Shown here piece by piece: positions 39,722 through 50,177 of a stretch of DNA of 64,000 bases. Origin of the DNA: Zavarzinia compransoris. Its GTDB lineage: Bacteria > Pseudomonadota > Alphaproteobacteria > Zavarziniales > Zavarziniaceae. The stretch lies in the NCBI RefSeq assembly GCF_003173055.1, contig NZ_QGLF01000001.1, positions 875,085 to 939,084 of the forward strand. The letters are read 5' to 3'. Made by a program: the position numbers and the translations under genes. The notes beneath the pieces were generated by a model. That model saw nothing but the letters and a program-made list of their open reading frames with translations. It did not search any database and was not told where the DNA came from. Position 1 is the first letter of the stretch; every line of letters begins with the position of its first letter.

Positions 39722-40918
39722 CTACAGAGGCCGGAGTGCCGCCAGGATCGCCCGCGCCGCCCGGGCCGACGGGGCCGGTCCGCCGCGGCCGAGCGCGGTC
39801 ATCACCCGGCGCATGGCGCCCACCTGTTCCGCCCGCGCGCCTTCGTCCCGCATCAGGTGGCCGGTCGCCGCCGCCAGCTTTTCCGGCGTGCACTGGCTTT
39901 GCAGCAGTTCGGGGACGATGGCCCGATCCTCGATGATATTGATCAGATTGGCGAAGCGCACCTTCGCCATCATCCGCACCACCAGCACGCTGAGCGGATT
40001 GGCGCGATAGGCGATGACCATGGGCGTTTCCGCCAGGGCCAGTTCCAGCGCCACCGTGCCGGACGCGGCCAGCGCCGTGCCCGCCGCCGCCATTGCCGGC
40101 AGCTTGTCCGCCGCGTCTTCGAGGACATGGACCGGCAGGGGCCAATCCGCGACCGCCGCCTTCACCAGGCCGGCGACATTGGGCACGGTCGGCACCAGCA
40201 CCGCGAGGCCGGGGAATTGCGCGGCCAGCAGGCCCAGCGCCGCCCCGAAAACCGGCCCCAGGCGCTTCACCTCGCTCGACCGGCTGCCGGGCAGGACGAC
40301 CAGCACCGGCCGCCCCGGATCGATGCCGAGGCGGGCCAGCAGGGCGGCGCCGCCGGCGCGCAAGCTGTCCGCATCCGCCGCCCCCTCGACCACCGAATGG
40401 CCGACGAAGCTGGTGGCCAGCCCATGCCGCTCGAAATAGGGCGGCTCGAACGGGAACAGCACCAGGAGATGGCTGAGGAAGCCGGCGACCATCTTCGCCC
40501 GCCGCGGCCGCCAGGCCCAGACCGTGGGCGCCACGTAATGGATATGGGGGATCCCCTGCCCCTTGATCTTCTTGCCGACTCGGAAGGAAAAGGCCGGGGC
40601 ATCGACGGTGACGACCACGTCCGGCCGCTGGTCGAGGATCGCCGCCGCCACTTCCCGCACCCGGCGCAGGACATGGGCCGCCTTGGGCAGGACTTCCAGG
40701 ACGCCGAGCAGGGTCAGTTCCGCCATCGGGAACTGGCTGGCCATGCCCTCGCCCGTCATCAGCGGGCCGCCGACGCCGGTGAAGCGCACGGCGCCCCCGG
40801 TTTCGCGCTTGAGGGCCGCCATCACCCGGGCGCCCAAAGCATCGCCCGACGGCTCGCCGGCGATGATGAAGACATGCAGGGGCCGCGCCGCCGGCAGCCC
40901 GTCCCGATACGCGGTCAT
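39722..40918 (-). CDS. lpxB: Lipid-A-disaccharide synthase
   Basis: GT-B-fold glycosyltransferase that joins lipid X and UDP-diacylglucosamine to the lipid A disaccharide at the inner membrane. 398 residues; FIIAGEPSGDALGARVM at the N-terminus, YVAPTVWAWRPRRAK, FPFEPPYFERHG, VLPGSRSSEVKRL and the ALAASGTVALELALAETPMV motif in the piece SGTVALELAL. Last gene of the lpxD-fabZ-lpxA-lpxI-lpxB run, overlapping lpxI by 4 bp. Confidence 0.97.
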   Translation of the reverse strand: MTAYRDGLPAARPLHVFIIAGEPSGDALGARVMAALKRETGGAVRFTGVGGPLMTGEGMASQFPMAELTLLGVLEVLPKAAHVLRRVREVAAAILDQRPDVVVTVDAPAFSFRVGKKIKGQGIPHIHYVAPTVWAWRPRRAKMVAGFLSHLLVLFPFEPPYFERHGLATSFVGHSVVEGAADADSLRAGGAALLARLGIDPGRPVLVVLPGSRSSEVKRLGPVFGAALGLLAAQFPGLAVLVPTVPNVAGLVKAAVADWPLPVHVLEDAADKLPAMAAAGTALAASGTVALELALAETPMVIAYRANPLSVLVVRMMAKVRFANLINIIEDRAIVPELLQSQCTPEKLAAATGHLMRDEGARAEQVGAMRRVMTALGRGGPAPSARAARAILAALRPL

Positions 40919-41754
40919 CGCTGCAACCCCACGACAAACAGCCCCAATTCATCCGCCCGCGCGGCCACCGCCGCCCGGTCCACCACCAGGGTCGCGCCGG
41001 CGGCGCCGACGATGCCCGCCAGCCCGGCCCGCGCCGCGCCCTCGACCGTGGCGACCCCGATGGTCGGCAGGTCGACCCGCCTCTCCTGCCCGTGTTTCGG
41101 CAATTTCAGAAGCAGGCCGGCACGGGCGGTCCAGCCGGCCCGCAGTTCGGCGCAGCGGGCCAGCATGCGGTCCGTCCCCTCCGCCGCCTCGATGGCGAGG
41201 ACCTCGGTTTCCGCCACTACCGCCCCCTGCCCGACATCGACCCGGCCCAGGGCCTCGACCACCTGCAACGCCCGGGCGAGATCGCCCTCCTGGCCGGGAC
41301 CGAGGCCGAGACAGCCGAGGGGGCCCGCCGGCAGCAGCAATTCGTCCAGCACCTGATCGGCGCCGGCGACCGCGAAGCCCTCGTCCTCGAAGATCTGGAC
41401 CAGGGCCTTCAGCAGGTTGTCGTCACCCTTCCGCGCCCCCGCCAGCACCCGGGGCAAAACGCGCACACCCTTCCAGTCCAGGCGAAGCGTCTTGAAATCC
41501 GGCCGCGCCACATTGCCGGCCATGACCACGGCGCGGCACCCGGCGGCGCGCAGCAGGGCCAGGATCCGGCCCACCTCGCCGATCGCCGCCCATTCGTCGG
41601 CGATGCCTTCATCCGGGCGGGCAACGGCTGAGCCCTTTAGACCGAGAACAAAGAAAGGCCGGCCCTGGCGGCGACAGGCGGCCGCCAGCCGGACGGGGAG
41701 ATCGCCGCCGCCGGCAATGATGCCGAGTTTCGGCGCCGGCTCAGGCACCGCCAC
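40915..41754 (-). CDS. lpxI: UDP-2,3-diacylglucosamine pyrophosphatase LpxI
   Basis: Hydrolyses UDP-2,3-diacylglucosamine to lipid X. LpxI replaces the unrelated LpxH in alphaproteobacteria, and its place between lpxA and lpxB is typical. 279 residues if started at GTG 41754; GTG 41748 is an alternative. Both overlap the lpxA end, and an in-frame ATG at 41814 would add a proline/arginine-rich stretch foreign to the family. LGIIAGGGDLPVRLA, VVMAGNVARPDF and the C-terminal KLPKHGQERRVDLPTIG are recognisable. Confidence 0.94.
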   Translation of the reverse strand: MAVPEPAPKLGIIAGGGDLPVRLAAACRRQGRPFFVLGLKGSAVARPDEGIADEWAAIGEVGRILALLRAAGCRAVVMAGNVARPDFKTLRLDWKGVRVLPRVLAGARKGDDNLLKALVQIFEDEGFAVAGADQVLDELLLPAGPLGCLGLGPGQEGDLARALQVVEALGRVDVGQGAVVAETEVLAIEAAEGTDRMLARCAELRAGWTARAGLLLKLPKHGQERRVDLPTIGVATVEGAARAGLAGIVGAAGATLVVDRAAVAARADELGLFVVGLQR

Positions 41755-42544
41755 GATCGGCGCGCGGCAGGACGAAGGAGCGGGCGGAATCCGCCTGCAT
41801 GAAGGCGACGACATCCATCACCACGTCGCTGCCCGAGAATTCCTCGGTCACATCGGCCAGGCGTTCGGCCAGCGTGCCCTCGTCGGCGAACAGCAGGCGA
41901 TAGGCGCGGCGCAGGCCGTGGATCTGCTCGCGGCTGAAACCGCGGCGCTTCAGGCCGATGATGTTGAGCCCGGCCAGGAAGGCGCGGTTGCCCATGACCG
42001 AGCCATAGGGAATGACGTCCTGCTCGACCCCGGACATGCCGCCGATCATGGCATGCGCGCCGATCCGGACATTCTGGTGAATGGCCGACAGGCCGCCGAC
42101 ATAGACGAAATCGCCCAGGGTGACATGGCCGCCCAGGGTGCCGTTATTGGCCATCACCACATTGTTGCCGACATGGCAGTCGTGGCCGACATGGGTGCTG
42201 ACCATGAGCAGGCAATTGTTCCCGACCGAGGTCAGGCCGCCGCCGCCCACCGTGCCCGGGTGAACCGTCGCATGCTCGCGGATCTGGCAATTCTCGCCGA
42301 TGACGATGCGGGTATCGTCGCCGATCGGCTTCAACGTCTGGGGCGGGGCGCCGATCACGGCGAAGGGATGGATCTGGGTACCGGCGCCGATGCGGGTCAG
42401 GCCGGAGACGACCACATGGCCCTTCAACTTCACGCCGTCGGCCAGTTCGACATCGGCACCGACGATGCAGAACGGCCCGATCTCGACATCCTGGCCGATC
42501 TTGGCGGCCGGATCGACGATGGCGCTCGGGTGGATAATGGACAA
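41741..42544 (-). CDS. lpxA: UDP-N-acetylglucosamine acyltransferase
   Basis: First enzyme of lipid A synthesis. 267 residues with left-handed beta-helix hexapeptide repeats (IHPSAIVDPAAKIGQDVEIG and onward), catalytic histidine region in LMVSTHVGHDCHVGNN, and a C-terminal helical part. The start is TTG at 42544 (TTG TCC ATT ATC CAC), preceded by GGAG; no ATG is available at the right place. The next gene upstream, fabZ, ends 11 bp before it. The rare start may lower LpxA relative to FabZ. Confidence 0.95.
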   Translation of the reverse strand: MSIIHPSAIVDPAAKIGQDVEIGPFCIVGADVELADGVKLKGHVVVSGLTRIGAGTQIHPFAVIGAPPQTLKPIGDDTRIVIGENCQIREHATVHPGTVGGGGLTSVGNNCLLMVSTHVGHDCHVGNNVVMANNGTLGGHVTLGDFVYVGGLSAIHQNVRIGAHAMIGGMSGVEQDVIPYGSVMGNRAFLAGLNIIGLKRRGFSREQIHGLRRAYRLLFADEGTLAERLADVTEEFSGSDVVMDVVAFMQADSARSFVLPRADRGGA

Positions 42545-42555
42545 GACCCGTCTCC

Positions 42556-43029
42556 TCAGCGGTCGAGAATCATCGCGGTCACGGTCGCCTCGGCGGCCAA
42601 TGCGCCTTCGACCTTGGCCACGCAATGGAATTTCCAGACATTGGCGCGGCCGCGTTCCTTCTTCACGTGGATGCGCATCTGGTCGCCCGGGACCACCGGC
42701 TTGCGGAACCGGCAATCCTCGATGGACATGAAATAGACCAGCCGGCCCTCCGCCTCGTTGCCCAGCATCTTGATGACGACGACGCCGGCGGTCTGCGCCA
42801 TGGCTTCGACGATCAGGACGCCCGGCATCACCGGATAGGACGGGAAATGCCCCTGGAAGAACGGTTCGTTGATGGAGACATTCTTGATCCCGGTGGCGCT
42901 TTCGCCCCCGATCAGATCCACCACGCGATCGACCAGCAGCATGGGATACCGATGCGGGATCATCTGCATGATCCGCATGATATCGATCGTCTCGAGCGTC
43001 TGCGCGCTGGTCTCCCCGGCCTCAGACAT
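42556..43029 (-). CDS. fabZ: 3-hydroxyacyl-ACP dehydratase FabZ
   Basis: Hot-dog dehydratase of fatty acid elongation; competes with LpxA and LpxD for hydroxyacyl-ACP. 157 residues from ATG 43029. The active-site helix [13 protein letters not shown] holds the catalytic His, and the [18 protein letters not shown] segment ([11 protein letters not shown]) holds the catalytic Glu. It overlaps the lpxD stop by 8 bp. Confidence 0.97.
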   Translation of the reverse strand: MSEAGETSAQTLETIDIMRIMQMIPHRYPMLLVDRVVDLIGGESATGIKNVSINEPFFQGHFPSYPVMPGVLIVEAMAQTAGVVVIKMLGNEAEGRLVYFMSIEDCRFRKPVVPGDQMRIHVKKERGRANVWKFHCVAKVEGALAAEATVTAMILDR

Positions 43030-44062
43030 TGTCTTCCCCCTTGTGCTGGGCAAGGCGGGACAGGGTCGTCGCCTCACGGAACCATTGCTTGATGGGCACC
43101 GCCGGCGTGCCGCCGACCGTTACCCCTGGCGGAACGTCGCGCATGACGCCGGCCTTCGCCGCGATCTGCGCCCCCGTCCCGATATTGATATGATCGGCGA
43201 CCCCGGCCGAACCGCCGAAGGCGACGAAATCGCCCACCGTACAGGAGCCCGAAATGCCGACCTGGGCCGCCAGGACGCAGCCCCTGCCGAGCTTCACGTT
43301 GTGGCCGATCTGCACGAGATTGTCGATGATGGTGCCGTCGCCGATCACCGTGTCACCGTAGACCCCGCGGTCGATGCAGGCATTCGCCCCGACCTCGACG
43401 TCGCTGCCGATGATCACCCGGCCCACCTGGGGGATGCGCAGATGGCCGGCCGGGGGATTGGGCACGAAGCCGAAGCCCGCCTCGCCGATCCTGGCCCCGG
43501 CGAAGAAGGTGCTGCGCGCCCCGACCACGGCAAAATGGACGGAAGCGCCGGCGCCGACGATCACCTCGTCGCCGAGCACGACACCCCGCCCGATCACGGC
43601 ACAAGGATCGACGATCACGCCGCGGCCGAGCCTTGCCCCCGCGCCGATCGTCGCCCCGGGGCCGATCTCGCAGCCCGGGCCGAGCACGGCGCCCTCGCCG
43701 ATCACCGCGGTGGCGGCGATGCCGGCCGCAGCCTCGCGGCGCGGGTGGAAGAATTGGGCGATCCTGGCATAGGCGATCGCCGGCTGGCGCGAATGCAGCA
43801 GGGCGACACCCTTGGGCGCGCGGCGGGCGTGCTCCTCGCGCAGCAGGCAGGCGCCGGCCCTGGTCGCCCCCAGGGCGCCCAGGAACTTGGCATGGCCGAC
43901 ATAGGTGATCTGCTCGGGCCCCGCCCATTCGAGCGGCGCGGCACCGGCGACGATCTGGCCGGGATCCGCGCCCTCGCCGAGGGTGGCGCCGGCGATCTCG
44001 GCCAAAGTCCCCAGGCTGTACGGCCCCCTGCCCACGAAAAAGCGGGGTTCGGCCATGGTCAT
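43022..44062 (-). CDS. lpxD: UDP-3-O-acylglucosamine N-acyltransferase
   Basis: Third step of lipid A synthesis. 346 residues: an N-terminal uridine-binding domain (about 1-100), a long hexapeptide-repeat beta-helix ([19 protein letters not shown] and many more) with the catalytic histidine in [12 protein letters not shown], and a C-terminal helix. The start is ATG 44062, overlapping the skp stop by 4 bp; a second ATG two codons on is possible. Placed between skp and fabZ as usual. Confidence 0.96.
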   Translation of the reverse strand: MTMAEPRFFVGRGPYSLGTLAEIAGATLGEGADPGQIVAGAAPLEWAGPEQITYVGHAKFLGALGATRAGACLLREEHARRAPKGVALLHSRQPAIAYARIAQFFHPRREAAAGIAATAVIGEGAVLGPGCEIGPGATIGAGARLGRGVIVDPCAVIGRGVVLGDEVIVGAGASVHFAVVGARSTFFAGARIGEAGFGFVPNPPAGHLRIPQVGRVIIGSDVEVGANACIDRGVYGDTVIGDGTIIDNLVQIGHNVKLGRGCVLAAQVGISGSCTVGDFVAFGGSAGVADHINIGTGAQIAAKAGVMRDVPPGVTVGGTPAVPIKQWFREATTLSRLAQHKGEDNV

Positions 44063-44619
44063 TTCACGGGCGCGACTTCAACCTTGATCGACGGCAGCTG
44101 GGCATCGAGCGCCGCCAGGACTTCGCCGGTGATCTCGAGCTTCGGGTCGAAATAGAGTACTTCATTGGTGCCGAGCAGGAGGTTGGAGCCGCGGCTGGTC
44201 ATGATCTCGCTGAAGATCGGCACCAGCGCTTCGCGCACCTTGGCGCCGGCGGCGTCCACCGCCTCCGAGATCGCCTTGTTGCTGGCCTGGGCACGGCGCT
44301 GCGCCTCGGCGACCTTGGCTTCGAACGCCTTCTGGCGCTTGTCGCGCTCGGCGTCCGACAGTTTGGGCGCCGCGTCGCGCAGCTTCTTTTCCTCGGCCTT
44401 CAGGTTCTGCAGATCCTTGTCGATCACGGCCTGATATTTGGCCTGCACGGCCTGGACCTGGCGGCGGACATCCTGCGCCGCCTTCGACGCCGTTTGCAGC
44501 CTTTCGTAATTCACGATCAAGGGCGCCGCCTGCGGCAGATTCTCGGCCAGCGCCGGCGCGGCGGCGCCGACAGCAAGGGCGACGCCCAGCAGGGCGGCAT
44601 GGAGCGATTTGCGCATCAT
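44059..44619 (-). CDS. skp: Periplasmic OmpH/Skp-like chaperone
   Basis: 186 residues with a clear signal peptide ([18 protein letters not shown], cleavage after APALA). The mature part has long helical, alanine/lysine/glutamine-rich coiled-coil arms (about 55-140), the shape of the trimeric Skp chaperone for unfolded outer-membrane proteins. It directly follows bamA, its start overlapping the bamA stop by 1 bp. The start at 44619 is one of two adjacent ATGs. Confidence 0.92.
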   Translation of the reverse strand: MMRKSLHAALLGVALAVGAAAPALAENLPQAAPLIVNYERLQTASKAAQDVRRQVQAVQAKYQAVIDKDLQNLKAEEKKLRDAAPKLSDAERDKRQKAFEAKVAEAQRRAQASNKAISEAVDAAGAKVREALVPIFSEIMTSRGSNLLLGTNEVLYFDPKLEITGEVLAALDAQLPSIKVEVAPVK

Positions 44620-46922
44620 CAGAACTTCGTCCCGAAGCTGAAGCGGAAGACCTGGGTTTCGTCGTAGTCTTCCTTGAGAAGGGCTTGCGCGAAGTCGACC
44701 CGGATCGGGCCGAAGGGCGAATCCCACGAAATGCCGATGCCCGCCGACATGCGCAGCGAGGAATCGTCGAGCACGCTGACGGTCGGCGCGGTATCGACCT
44801 CGAACAGCGTGCCGAAATCGGTGAAGACGCTGGCGCGGATGCCGTATTCGTCCGGCAGGCCGACCGGGAAGCTGACCTCGGCCGTACCGATGGCATAGAT
44901 ATTGCCGCCCAGGCTGTCGCGCGAGATGGCGTCGCGCGGGCCGATGCCGGCATCCTTGAAGCCGCGGAGGTTCTGGCCGCCGACGTCGAAACGGTCGTTC
45001 AGGCGGACATTCTGGCCAAGGCCGTGGATATAGCCGCCCTCGGCCGAGAGCGAGGCCACCACCGACGACGTGATCGGGTAGTAGTAATTGGCGCCCGCGG
45101 TGGTGCGGATATAGGTCACGTCGCCGCCGAGACCGGCGAAATCCTGGCCGATGAACAGGTAATAGCCGTCGGTCGGGCGCTGCGGCCGGTCGCGCCGGTC
45201 GTAGCCGAGCACATAGCCGACCATGGAGGTCAGCGCCTGCCCCTCCGCTTCCTTCACCGCGAAGGAGGCGAACGGCCCGACATTGGTGATCTCGTCCTGG
45301 CGCAGGGTATAGCGCGTGGTCATGCGCAGGAATTCGGAAATATTGAAGCCGGCGCGCAGGGCGAAACCGGTCCGGCGCAGGTCGTATTGCGCCTCGTCCT
45401 GGTAGTCGCGGTCGATATTGAACAGGTCGATACCGGCGGCGACATTACGGCCGAGGAAATAGGGCTCGGTGAAGCCGAAGTCGAACTGGGTGCGCTTCTG
45501 CGACAGGCTGGCCGAAATGCGGATGTCCTGGCCGCGGCCGAGCAGGTTGCGCTCGCGCACCGAGACTTCGCCGACCACGCCTTCCGACGACGAAAAGCCG
45601 GCGCCGACCTGAAGCTCGCCGGTCGAGCGTTCCTGCACCTCGACATTCATCACCGTGCGGTCGGGCGCGCTGCCCTGGACCTGGGTGACATCCACCTTGT
45701 CGAAGAAGCCGAGCGCCTGAAGGCGCTGGCGCGACCGTTCCTTCTTCGCCGTGTTGAAGGCATCGCCTTCGGACAGGCGGAATTCGCGGCGGATGACTTC
45801 GTCGAGGGTGCGGACGTTGCCCTGGATGTTGATGCGCTCGACGTAGACGCGGGGCGCCTCGTTGATCTGATAGGTGATCGAGACCGTGTGCTTTTCACGG
45901 TCGCGCTTCAGCACCGGGCGGATGTCGATGAAGGCATAGCCGAGGTTGCCGGCGGCATCCGTCAGCCTGTCGATGGTCTTCTCGATCAGTTCCGCGTTAT
46001 AGGTCTCGCCCTCGAGGGTGAGAAGCTGGCTGCGCAGCTCGTCCGGCACGAGGTCGCGGATGCGGCTTTCGATGTCGATGCCGCCGAAGGTGTAGATCTC
46101 GCCCTCGTCGACCGTGAAGGTGATGAAGAAGGCGTCGCGCTCCGGAGTCAGATCGGCGACCGCCGACAGCACGCGGAAATCCGCATAGCCGTTGGTCAGG
46201 TAGAATTTCCGCAGCAATTCGCGGTCATAGGTCATGCGGTCCGGGTCGTAATTGTCCTCGGACGAGAAGAAGCGGTACCAGCGGCTTTCGCGGGTCGCGA
46301 TTTCCTCGCGCAGTTCGCCGTCGGTGAAGGCCTTGTTGCCGATGAAGCTGATGCGCTCGACACCGGTGTTCGGGCCTTCCTTGATCTCGAAGATCAGGTC
46401 GACGCGGTTCTGCGGCAGCTGCACGATCTTCGGCTCGATCGTCGCGGCGAAACGGCCGGCGCGGCGATAAAGCTCCAGCATGCGCTGGACGTCCGACTGC
46501 ACCTTGGCGCGGGTGAAGATGACGCGCGGCTTGACCTGGAGTTCCTTGGTCAGCTGCTCTTCCGAGAGCTTGCTGTTCCCCTCGAGAACCACGCGGTTGA
46601 TGATCGGGTTCTCGACCACCGTGACGACGAGGTCGTTGCCCTCGGCACGGATCTGCACGTCGCCGAACAGGCCGGTCGCATAGAGCGCCTTCAGCGACAG
46701 GTCGAGCTTCACGGGGTCGAAGCGCTCGCCCGCCCGGATCGACATATAGGAGATGACCGTCTCCGGCTCGACGCGCTGGTTGCCCTCGACGCGGATGGCG
46801 GAAACGATCGGGGCGGCAGCCTCGGCCCCGGCCCCGCGAACCTGGGCAAAAGCGGCGGGAGACGCCGCAAGACCGACAGCCAACGTAGCCGGCCCGACAA
46901 GCCGACGCGCAACGCGCACCAT
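44619..46922 (-). CDS. bamA: Outer-membrane assembly factor BamA
   Basis: Central beta-barrel of the BAM complex that inserts outer-membrane proteins. 767 residues from ATG 46922 (GTG three codons earlier is possible): signal peptide ending in AAFAQ, five POTRA domains (about 40-420), then a 16-strand barrel ending with phenylalanine (FRFSFGTKF). The loop-6 motif reads NLRGFKDAGIGPRD, with Leu where VRGF is common. It lies between rseP and skp in the usual order. Confidence 0.96.
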   Translation of the reverse strand: MVRVARRLVGPATLAVGLAASPAAFAQVRGAGAEAAAPIVSAIRVEGNQRVEPETVISYMSIRAGERFDPVKLDLSLKALYATGLFGDVQIRAEGNDLVVTVVENPIINRVVLEGNSKLSEEQLTKELQVKPRVIFTRAKVQSDVQRMLELYRRAGRFAATIEPKIVQLPQNRVDLIFEIKEGPNTGVERISFIGNKAFTDGELREEIATRESRWYRFFSSEDNYDPDRMTYDRELLRKFYLTNGYADFRVLSAVADLTPERDAFFITFTVDEGEIYTFGGIDIESRIRDLVPDELRSQLLTLEGETYNAELIEKTIDRLTDAAGNLGYAFIDIRPVLKRDREKHTVSITYQINEAPRVYVERINIQGNVRTLDEVIRREFRLSEGDAFNTAKKERSRQRLQALGFFDKVDVTQVQGSAPDRTVMNVEVQERSTGELQVGAGFSSSEGVVGEVSVRERNLLGRGQDIRISASLSQKRTQFDFGFTEPYFLGRNVAAGIDLFNIDRDYQDEAQYDLRRTGFALRAGFNISEFLRMTTRYTLRQDEITNVGPFASFAVKEAEGQALTSMVGYVLGYDRRDRPQRPTDGYYLFIGQDFAGLGGDVTYIRTTAGANYYYPITSSVVASLSAEGGYIHGLGQNVRLNDRFDVGGQNLRGFKDAGIGPRDAISRDSLGGNIYAIGTAEVSFPVGLPDEYGIRASVFTDFGTLFEVDTAPTVSVLDDSSLRMSAGIGISWDSPFGPIRVDFAQALLKEDYDETQVFRFSFGTKF

Positions 46923-46957
46923 TGAGGACACCCCAGAACTCCCTCTGCCGTCGCCGA

Positions 46958-48103
46958 TCAGGTGAAAAGCCGGCTGATGAAATCGACGACCCGGAGTTGA
47001 ACGAGATCGTTCCAGGTCGCGAACACCATCAACGTCAGCACCATAGCAAGACCCACGCGGAAGCCGAACTCCTGAGTCCGGTCCCCGAGCGGACGACCAC
47101 GTATGGCCTCAAACGCATAGAACAACAAGTGTCCGCCGTCCAGCATCGGCACCGGCAAAAGGTTGAACAAAGCGAGGTTTACGGACAAAGCGGCGATCAG
47201 CAGGATGAAACTGTCGATCCCGACCTTGGCCACGCGCCCCGACATGTCGGCGATTCGGAGCGGCCCCCCCAGTTCTTCGGTGCCCCGGCTGCCCGCAATC
47301 ATCTGGCCGACCGCGGTCGCCGTCACATTGACGACCGAGCCGACCTCCCGGACCGCATACCAGAGGGAATCGACGACGCCGTGTTCCTTGAACTCGACGC
47401 CCGAGGAGGATACCCCGAGCAGGCCGATCTTCTGCTTGCCGCCCTGGCCGTTGTCGATCTCGGTGATGGTCGGGGTGGCGCCGATCTCCAGCTGCTCGCC
47501 GGCCCGCGCCACGCTCAGGCGCACGGGCGTGCCCTGGTTGAGGCGGATGACCATGATCAGGTCCTCGAAGCGCTCGACCGAGCTGCCGTCCACCGCCAGG
47601 ATCCGGTCGCCGGGCAGAAGGCCCGCGGCTTCCGCCGCGCTGCCGGGCGAGACCTTGTCCACCACCGGCGGGGTGAAAGGCTGGCCCAGCGCGACGATCA
47701 GGCCATAGAAAAGAACGATTGCCAGAAGGAAATTGGCGATCGGGCCGGCGGCGGCGATCGCCGCCCGCTTGCCCACCGATTGCCCGGCGAAGCTGACCTT
47801 CCGCTCCGCCTCGGTCATGGCGATGGTGCCGTCGGGCAGCGCCGAGGTGGCATCGGCATCGCCGAAGAAACGGACATAGCCGCCGAGCGGCAGCATGGAA
47901 ATGCGCCAGCGGGTGCCCAAACGGTCGGTCCAGCCGAAGATCTCGCGGCCGAAGCCGATGGAAAAGACCTCGACCTTCACGCCGCAGCGGCGCGCGACCC
48001 AGAAGTGGCCGTACTCATGGACCGAGACCAGGACCGAGATCGCAATGACGAAGAAGATGATCGTGTGCAGCGACGACCCGACGCCGCCAATGAAATCACC
48101 CAC
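46958..48103 (-). CDS. rseP: Site-2 zinc metalloprotease RseP
   Basis: Intramembrane protease cleaving anti-sigma factors and signal-peptide remnants. 381 residues, GTG start at 48103. The zinc-binding HEYGH is at residues 29-33 in the first membrane helix, a PDZ domain (VVDKVSPGSAAEAAGLLPGD in pieces) lies around 130-200, and the second ligand motif MLDGGH is near 330. Located between dxr and bamA, as in most proteobacteria. Confidence 0.96.
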   Translation of the reverse strand: MGDFIGGVGSSLHTIIFFVIAISVLVSVHEYGHFWVARRCGVKVEVFSIGFGREIFGWTDRLGTRWRISMLPLGGYVRFFGDADATSALPDGTIAMTEAERKVSFAGQSVGKRAAIAAAGPIANFLLAIVLFYGLIVALGQPFTPPVVDKVSPGSAAEAAGLLPGDRILAVDGSSVERFEDLIMVIRLNQGTPVRLSVARAGEQLEIGATPTITEIDNGQGGKQKIGLLGVSSSGVEFKEHGVVDSLWYAVREVGSVVNVTATAVGQMIAGSRGTEELGGPLRIADMSGRVAKVGIDSFILLIAALSVNLALFNLLPVPMLDGGHLLFYAFEAIRGRPLGDRTQEFGFRVGLAMVLTLMVFATWNDLVQLRVVDFISRLFT

Positions 48104-48171
48104 CTGAGGCCCGCCTTTCCCGGCGCGCCCGAGACGCGCCGCGTTTCATCCACCCGTTCTGCACCGTCCGC

Positions 48172-49329
48172 TCAGGCCTGATCGGCCGCGGCTTCGGCTT
48201 GTCGGCGCGCGGCGGCATCGGCCGCCATCACGTCGTCTAGACAGGATACGCCGAAGCGCCCTGCCAATCTGTCCAATACCTGATCGACAATTGCGGCGAT
48301 ATCGAGAAAACCGATCCGGCCGCCCAGGAAGGCGGCAACCGCCACCTCATTCGCCGCATTCAGGATTGTAGGCGCCGCCCCCCCCGATTTCAAGGCGTGG
48401 CGGGCCAGCGCCAGGGCCGGGAAGCGCTGGGCGTCCGGCGGCTCGAAGGTCAGGCGCGCGATCGAGGCGAGGTCGAGGCGGGCGACCGGCGTCGCCATGC
48501 GGTCGGGCCAGGCCAGCGCATAGGCGATCGGCACCCGCATGTCCGGCGAGCCAAGCTGCGCCAGCACCGAACCGTCGACATATTCGACCAGGCTGTGGAT
48601 GACCGACTGGGGATGCACCAGGATGTCGATCCTGTCCTCCGGCATGGCGAACAGGTGGTGCGCCTCGATCAGTTCCAGGCCCTTGTTCATCATGGTGGCG
48701 GAATCGACGGAAATCTTCGCGCCCATCGACCAATTGGGATGGGCGACAGCCTGGGCCGGGGTCGCCCGCTCCATCACCTCGCGGTCGGCGGAGCGGAACG
48801 GCCCGCCCGAGGCGGTGAGGATCAGCCGGGCCACCCGGTCGCGCCGCGCCTCGTCGAAGACCTGGAAAATCGCATTATGCTCGGAATCGACCGGCAGCAG
48901 GGTGGCGCCGTGGCGGGCAACGGCGGCGGTGAAGATATCGCCGGCGCAGACCAGCGCCTCCTTGTTGGCCAGGGCGACGATGGCGCCGCGCTCGACCGCG
49001 GCCAATGTCGGGGCAAGGCCGGCGGCACCGACGATCGCCGACATGACGAGGTCGGCCGGCACTTTCGCCGCCTCGACCACCGCCCCCGGGCCGACGCCGA
49101 CCTCGATGCCGAGGCCGGCCAGGGCCTCGCGCAGGGCCGGCAGGGCCGCCTCGTCGGCACTGGCGACGAAGGCGGGACGGAAGCGCCGGGCCTGCTCGAC
49201 CAGCACGTCCAGGCGCCGGTGGGCGACCAGGGCCGCGACCTCGAACTGGTCCGGGTTGCGGCCGACGAGATCGAGGGTGCTGGTCCCGACCGAACCGGTG
49301 GAGCCGAGCACGGTGACGCGCCTCGCCAT
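48172..49329 (-). CDS. dxr: 1-deoxy-D-xylulose 5-phosphate reductoisomerase
   Basis: First committed step of the MEP isoprenoid pathway. 385 residues from ATG 49329 ([15 protein letters not shown], the NADPH loop). [20 protein letters not shown] and [20 protein letters not shown] (metal/substrate region, shortened: [11 protein letters not shown]) match the family. It overlaps the cdsA stop by 1 bp. The product chain feeds UppS two genes upstream. Confidence 0.97.
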   Translation of the reverse strand: MARRVTVLGSTGSVGTSTLDLVGRNPDQFEVAALVAHRRLDVLVEQARRFRPAFVASADEAALPALREALAGLGIEVGVGPGAVVEAAKVPADLVMSAIVGAAGLAPTLAAVERGAIVALANKEALVCAGDIFTAAVARHGATLLPVDSEHNAIFQVFDEARRDRVARLILTASGGPFRSADREVMERATPAQAVAHPNWSMGAKISVDSATMMNKGLELIEAHHLFAMPEDRIDILVHPQSVIHSLVEYVDGSVLAQLGSPDMRVPIAYALAWPDRMATPVARLDLASIARLTFEPPDAQRFPALALARHALKSGGAAPTILNAANEVAVAAFLGGRIGFLDIAAIVDQVLDRLAGRFGVSCLDDVMAADAAARRQAEAAADQA

Positions 49330-50153
49330 CACAGCGCTCCGACCAGCACGGCCAGCGCGGCGGCGGGGGCGGCGAAGAGCAGGCCGTCCAGCCGGTCCAG
49401 GAAACCGCCGTGGCCGGGGATCAGGTTGCTCGAATCCTTCACGCCGAAATGGCGCTTCACGGCACTTTCCGACAGGTCGCCGAGCTGGCTCCAGGCGCCG
49501 ACGATGCCGCTGACCAGCGCGAAGGCCAGGGGATCGGGCAGGCCGACGATCCAGGCGGTCAGGCCGCCGGCGACGATCGCCGCCGCCACGCCGCCGATCA
49601 GCCCGGCCCAGGTCTTCTTCGGGCTGATGCGCGGCGCCAGCTTCGGCCCGCCGATGGTGCGGCCGGCGGCATAGGCCCCGGTATCGGTCGCCCAGATCGA
49701 GACCAGCAGCCAATAGGTCAGTTCCGTTCCCGCCTCGGCATCGAAGCGCAGCCACAGCATCGACAGGCAGGGCAGCGCGACATAGGGCACGGCCAGCACC
49801 GGCCAGGGCCGGCGCAGGCCGCGTTTCGCCGCGAACCACCAGGAAACGGCGGCGCCGACGGCAACGACGCCGAGGGCGACCGCAAACAGGCCGAAGACGC
49901 CGACGGCCAGCGCCGCGCCGACGAAGGCGCCATGCAGCCGGGCCATGTCGCCCAGCCCGTCGCCTTCGGCGATGCGGTCCCATTCATAGACCAGCAGAAA
50001 GGCGATGACGGTCACCAGGGCCACGAACCACCCGCCCCCGGCATGAACGGCGCCGAGGCCGACCAGGGCCAGCACGGTGCCGGATGCCACCCGCAGGGAG
50101 AGATCCCGGCCCGGCAGCCTGCTCTCGATCGTTGCGCCCATGCCCCCCGTCAT
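49329..50153 (-). CDS. cdsA: Phosphatidate cytidylyltransferase
   Basis: Makes CDP-diacylglycerol for phospholipids. 274 residues with seven or eight membrane helices and the signature near the C-terminus ([21 protein letters not shown] with [12 protein letters not shown]). The start is ATG 50153 or the ATG four codons further on. It lies 24 bp after uppS and overlaps dxr by 1 bp. Very alanine/valine-rich. Confidence 0.95.
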   Translation of the reverse strand: MTGGMGATIESRLPGRDLSLRVASGTVLALVGLGAVHAGGGWFVALVTVIAFLLVYEWDRIAEGDGLGDMARLHGAFVGAALAVGVFGLFAVALGVVAVGAAVSWWFAAKRGLRRPWPVLAVPYVALPCLSMLWLRFDAEAGTELTYWLLVSIWATDTGAYAAGRTIGGPKLAPRISPKKTWAGLIGGVAAAIVAGGLTAWIVGLPDPLAFALVSGIVGAWSQLGDLSESAVKRHFGVKDSSNLIPGHGGFLDRLDGLLFAAPAAALAVLVGAL

Positions 50154-50177
50154 TCCTTCCCGGTCACGCGGACCGGG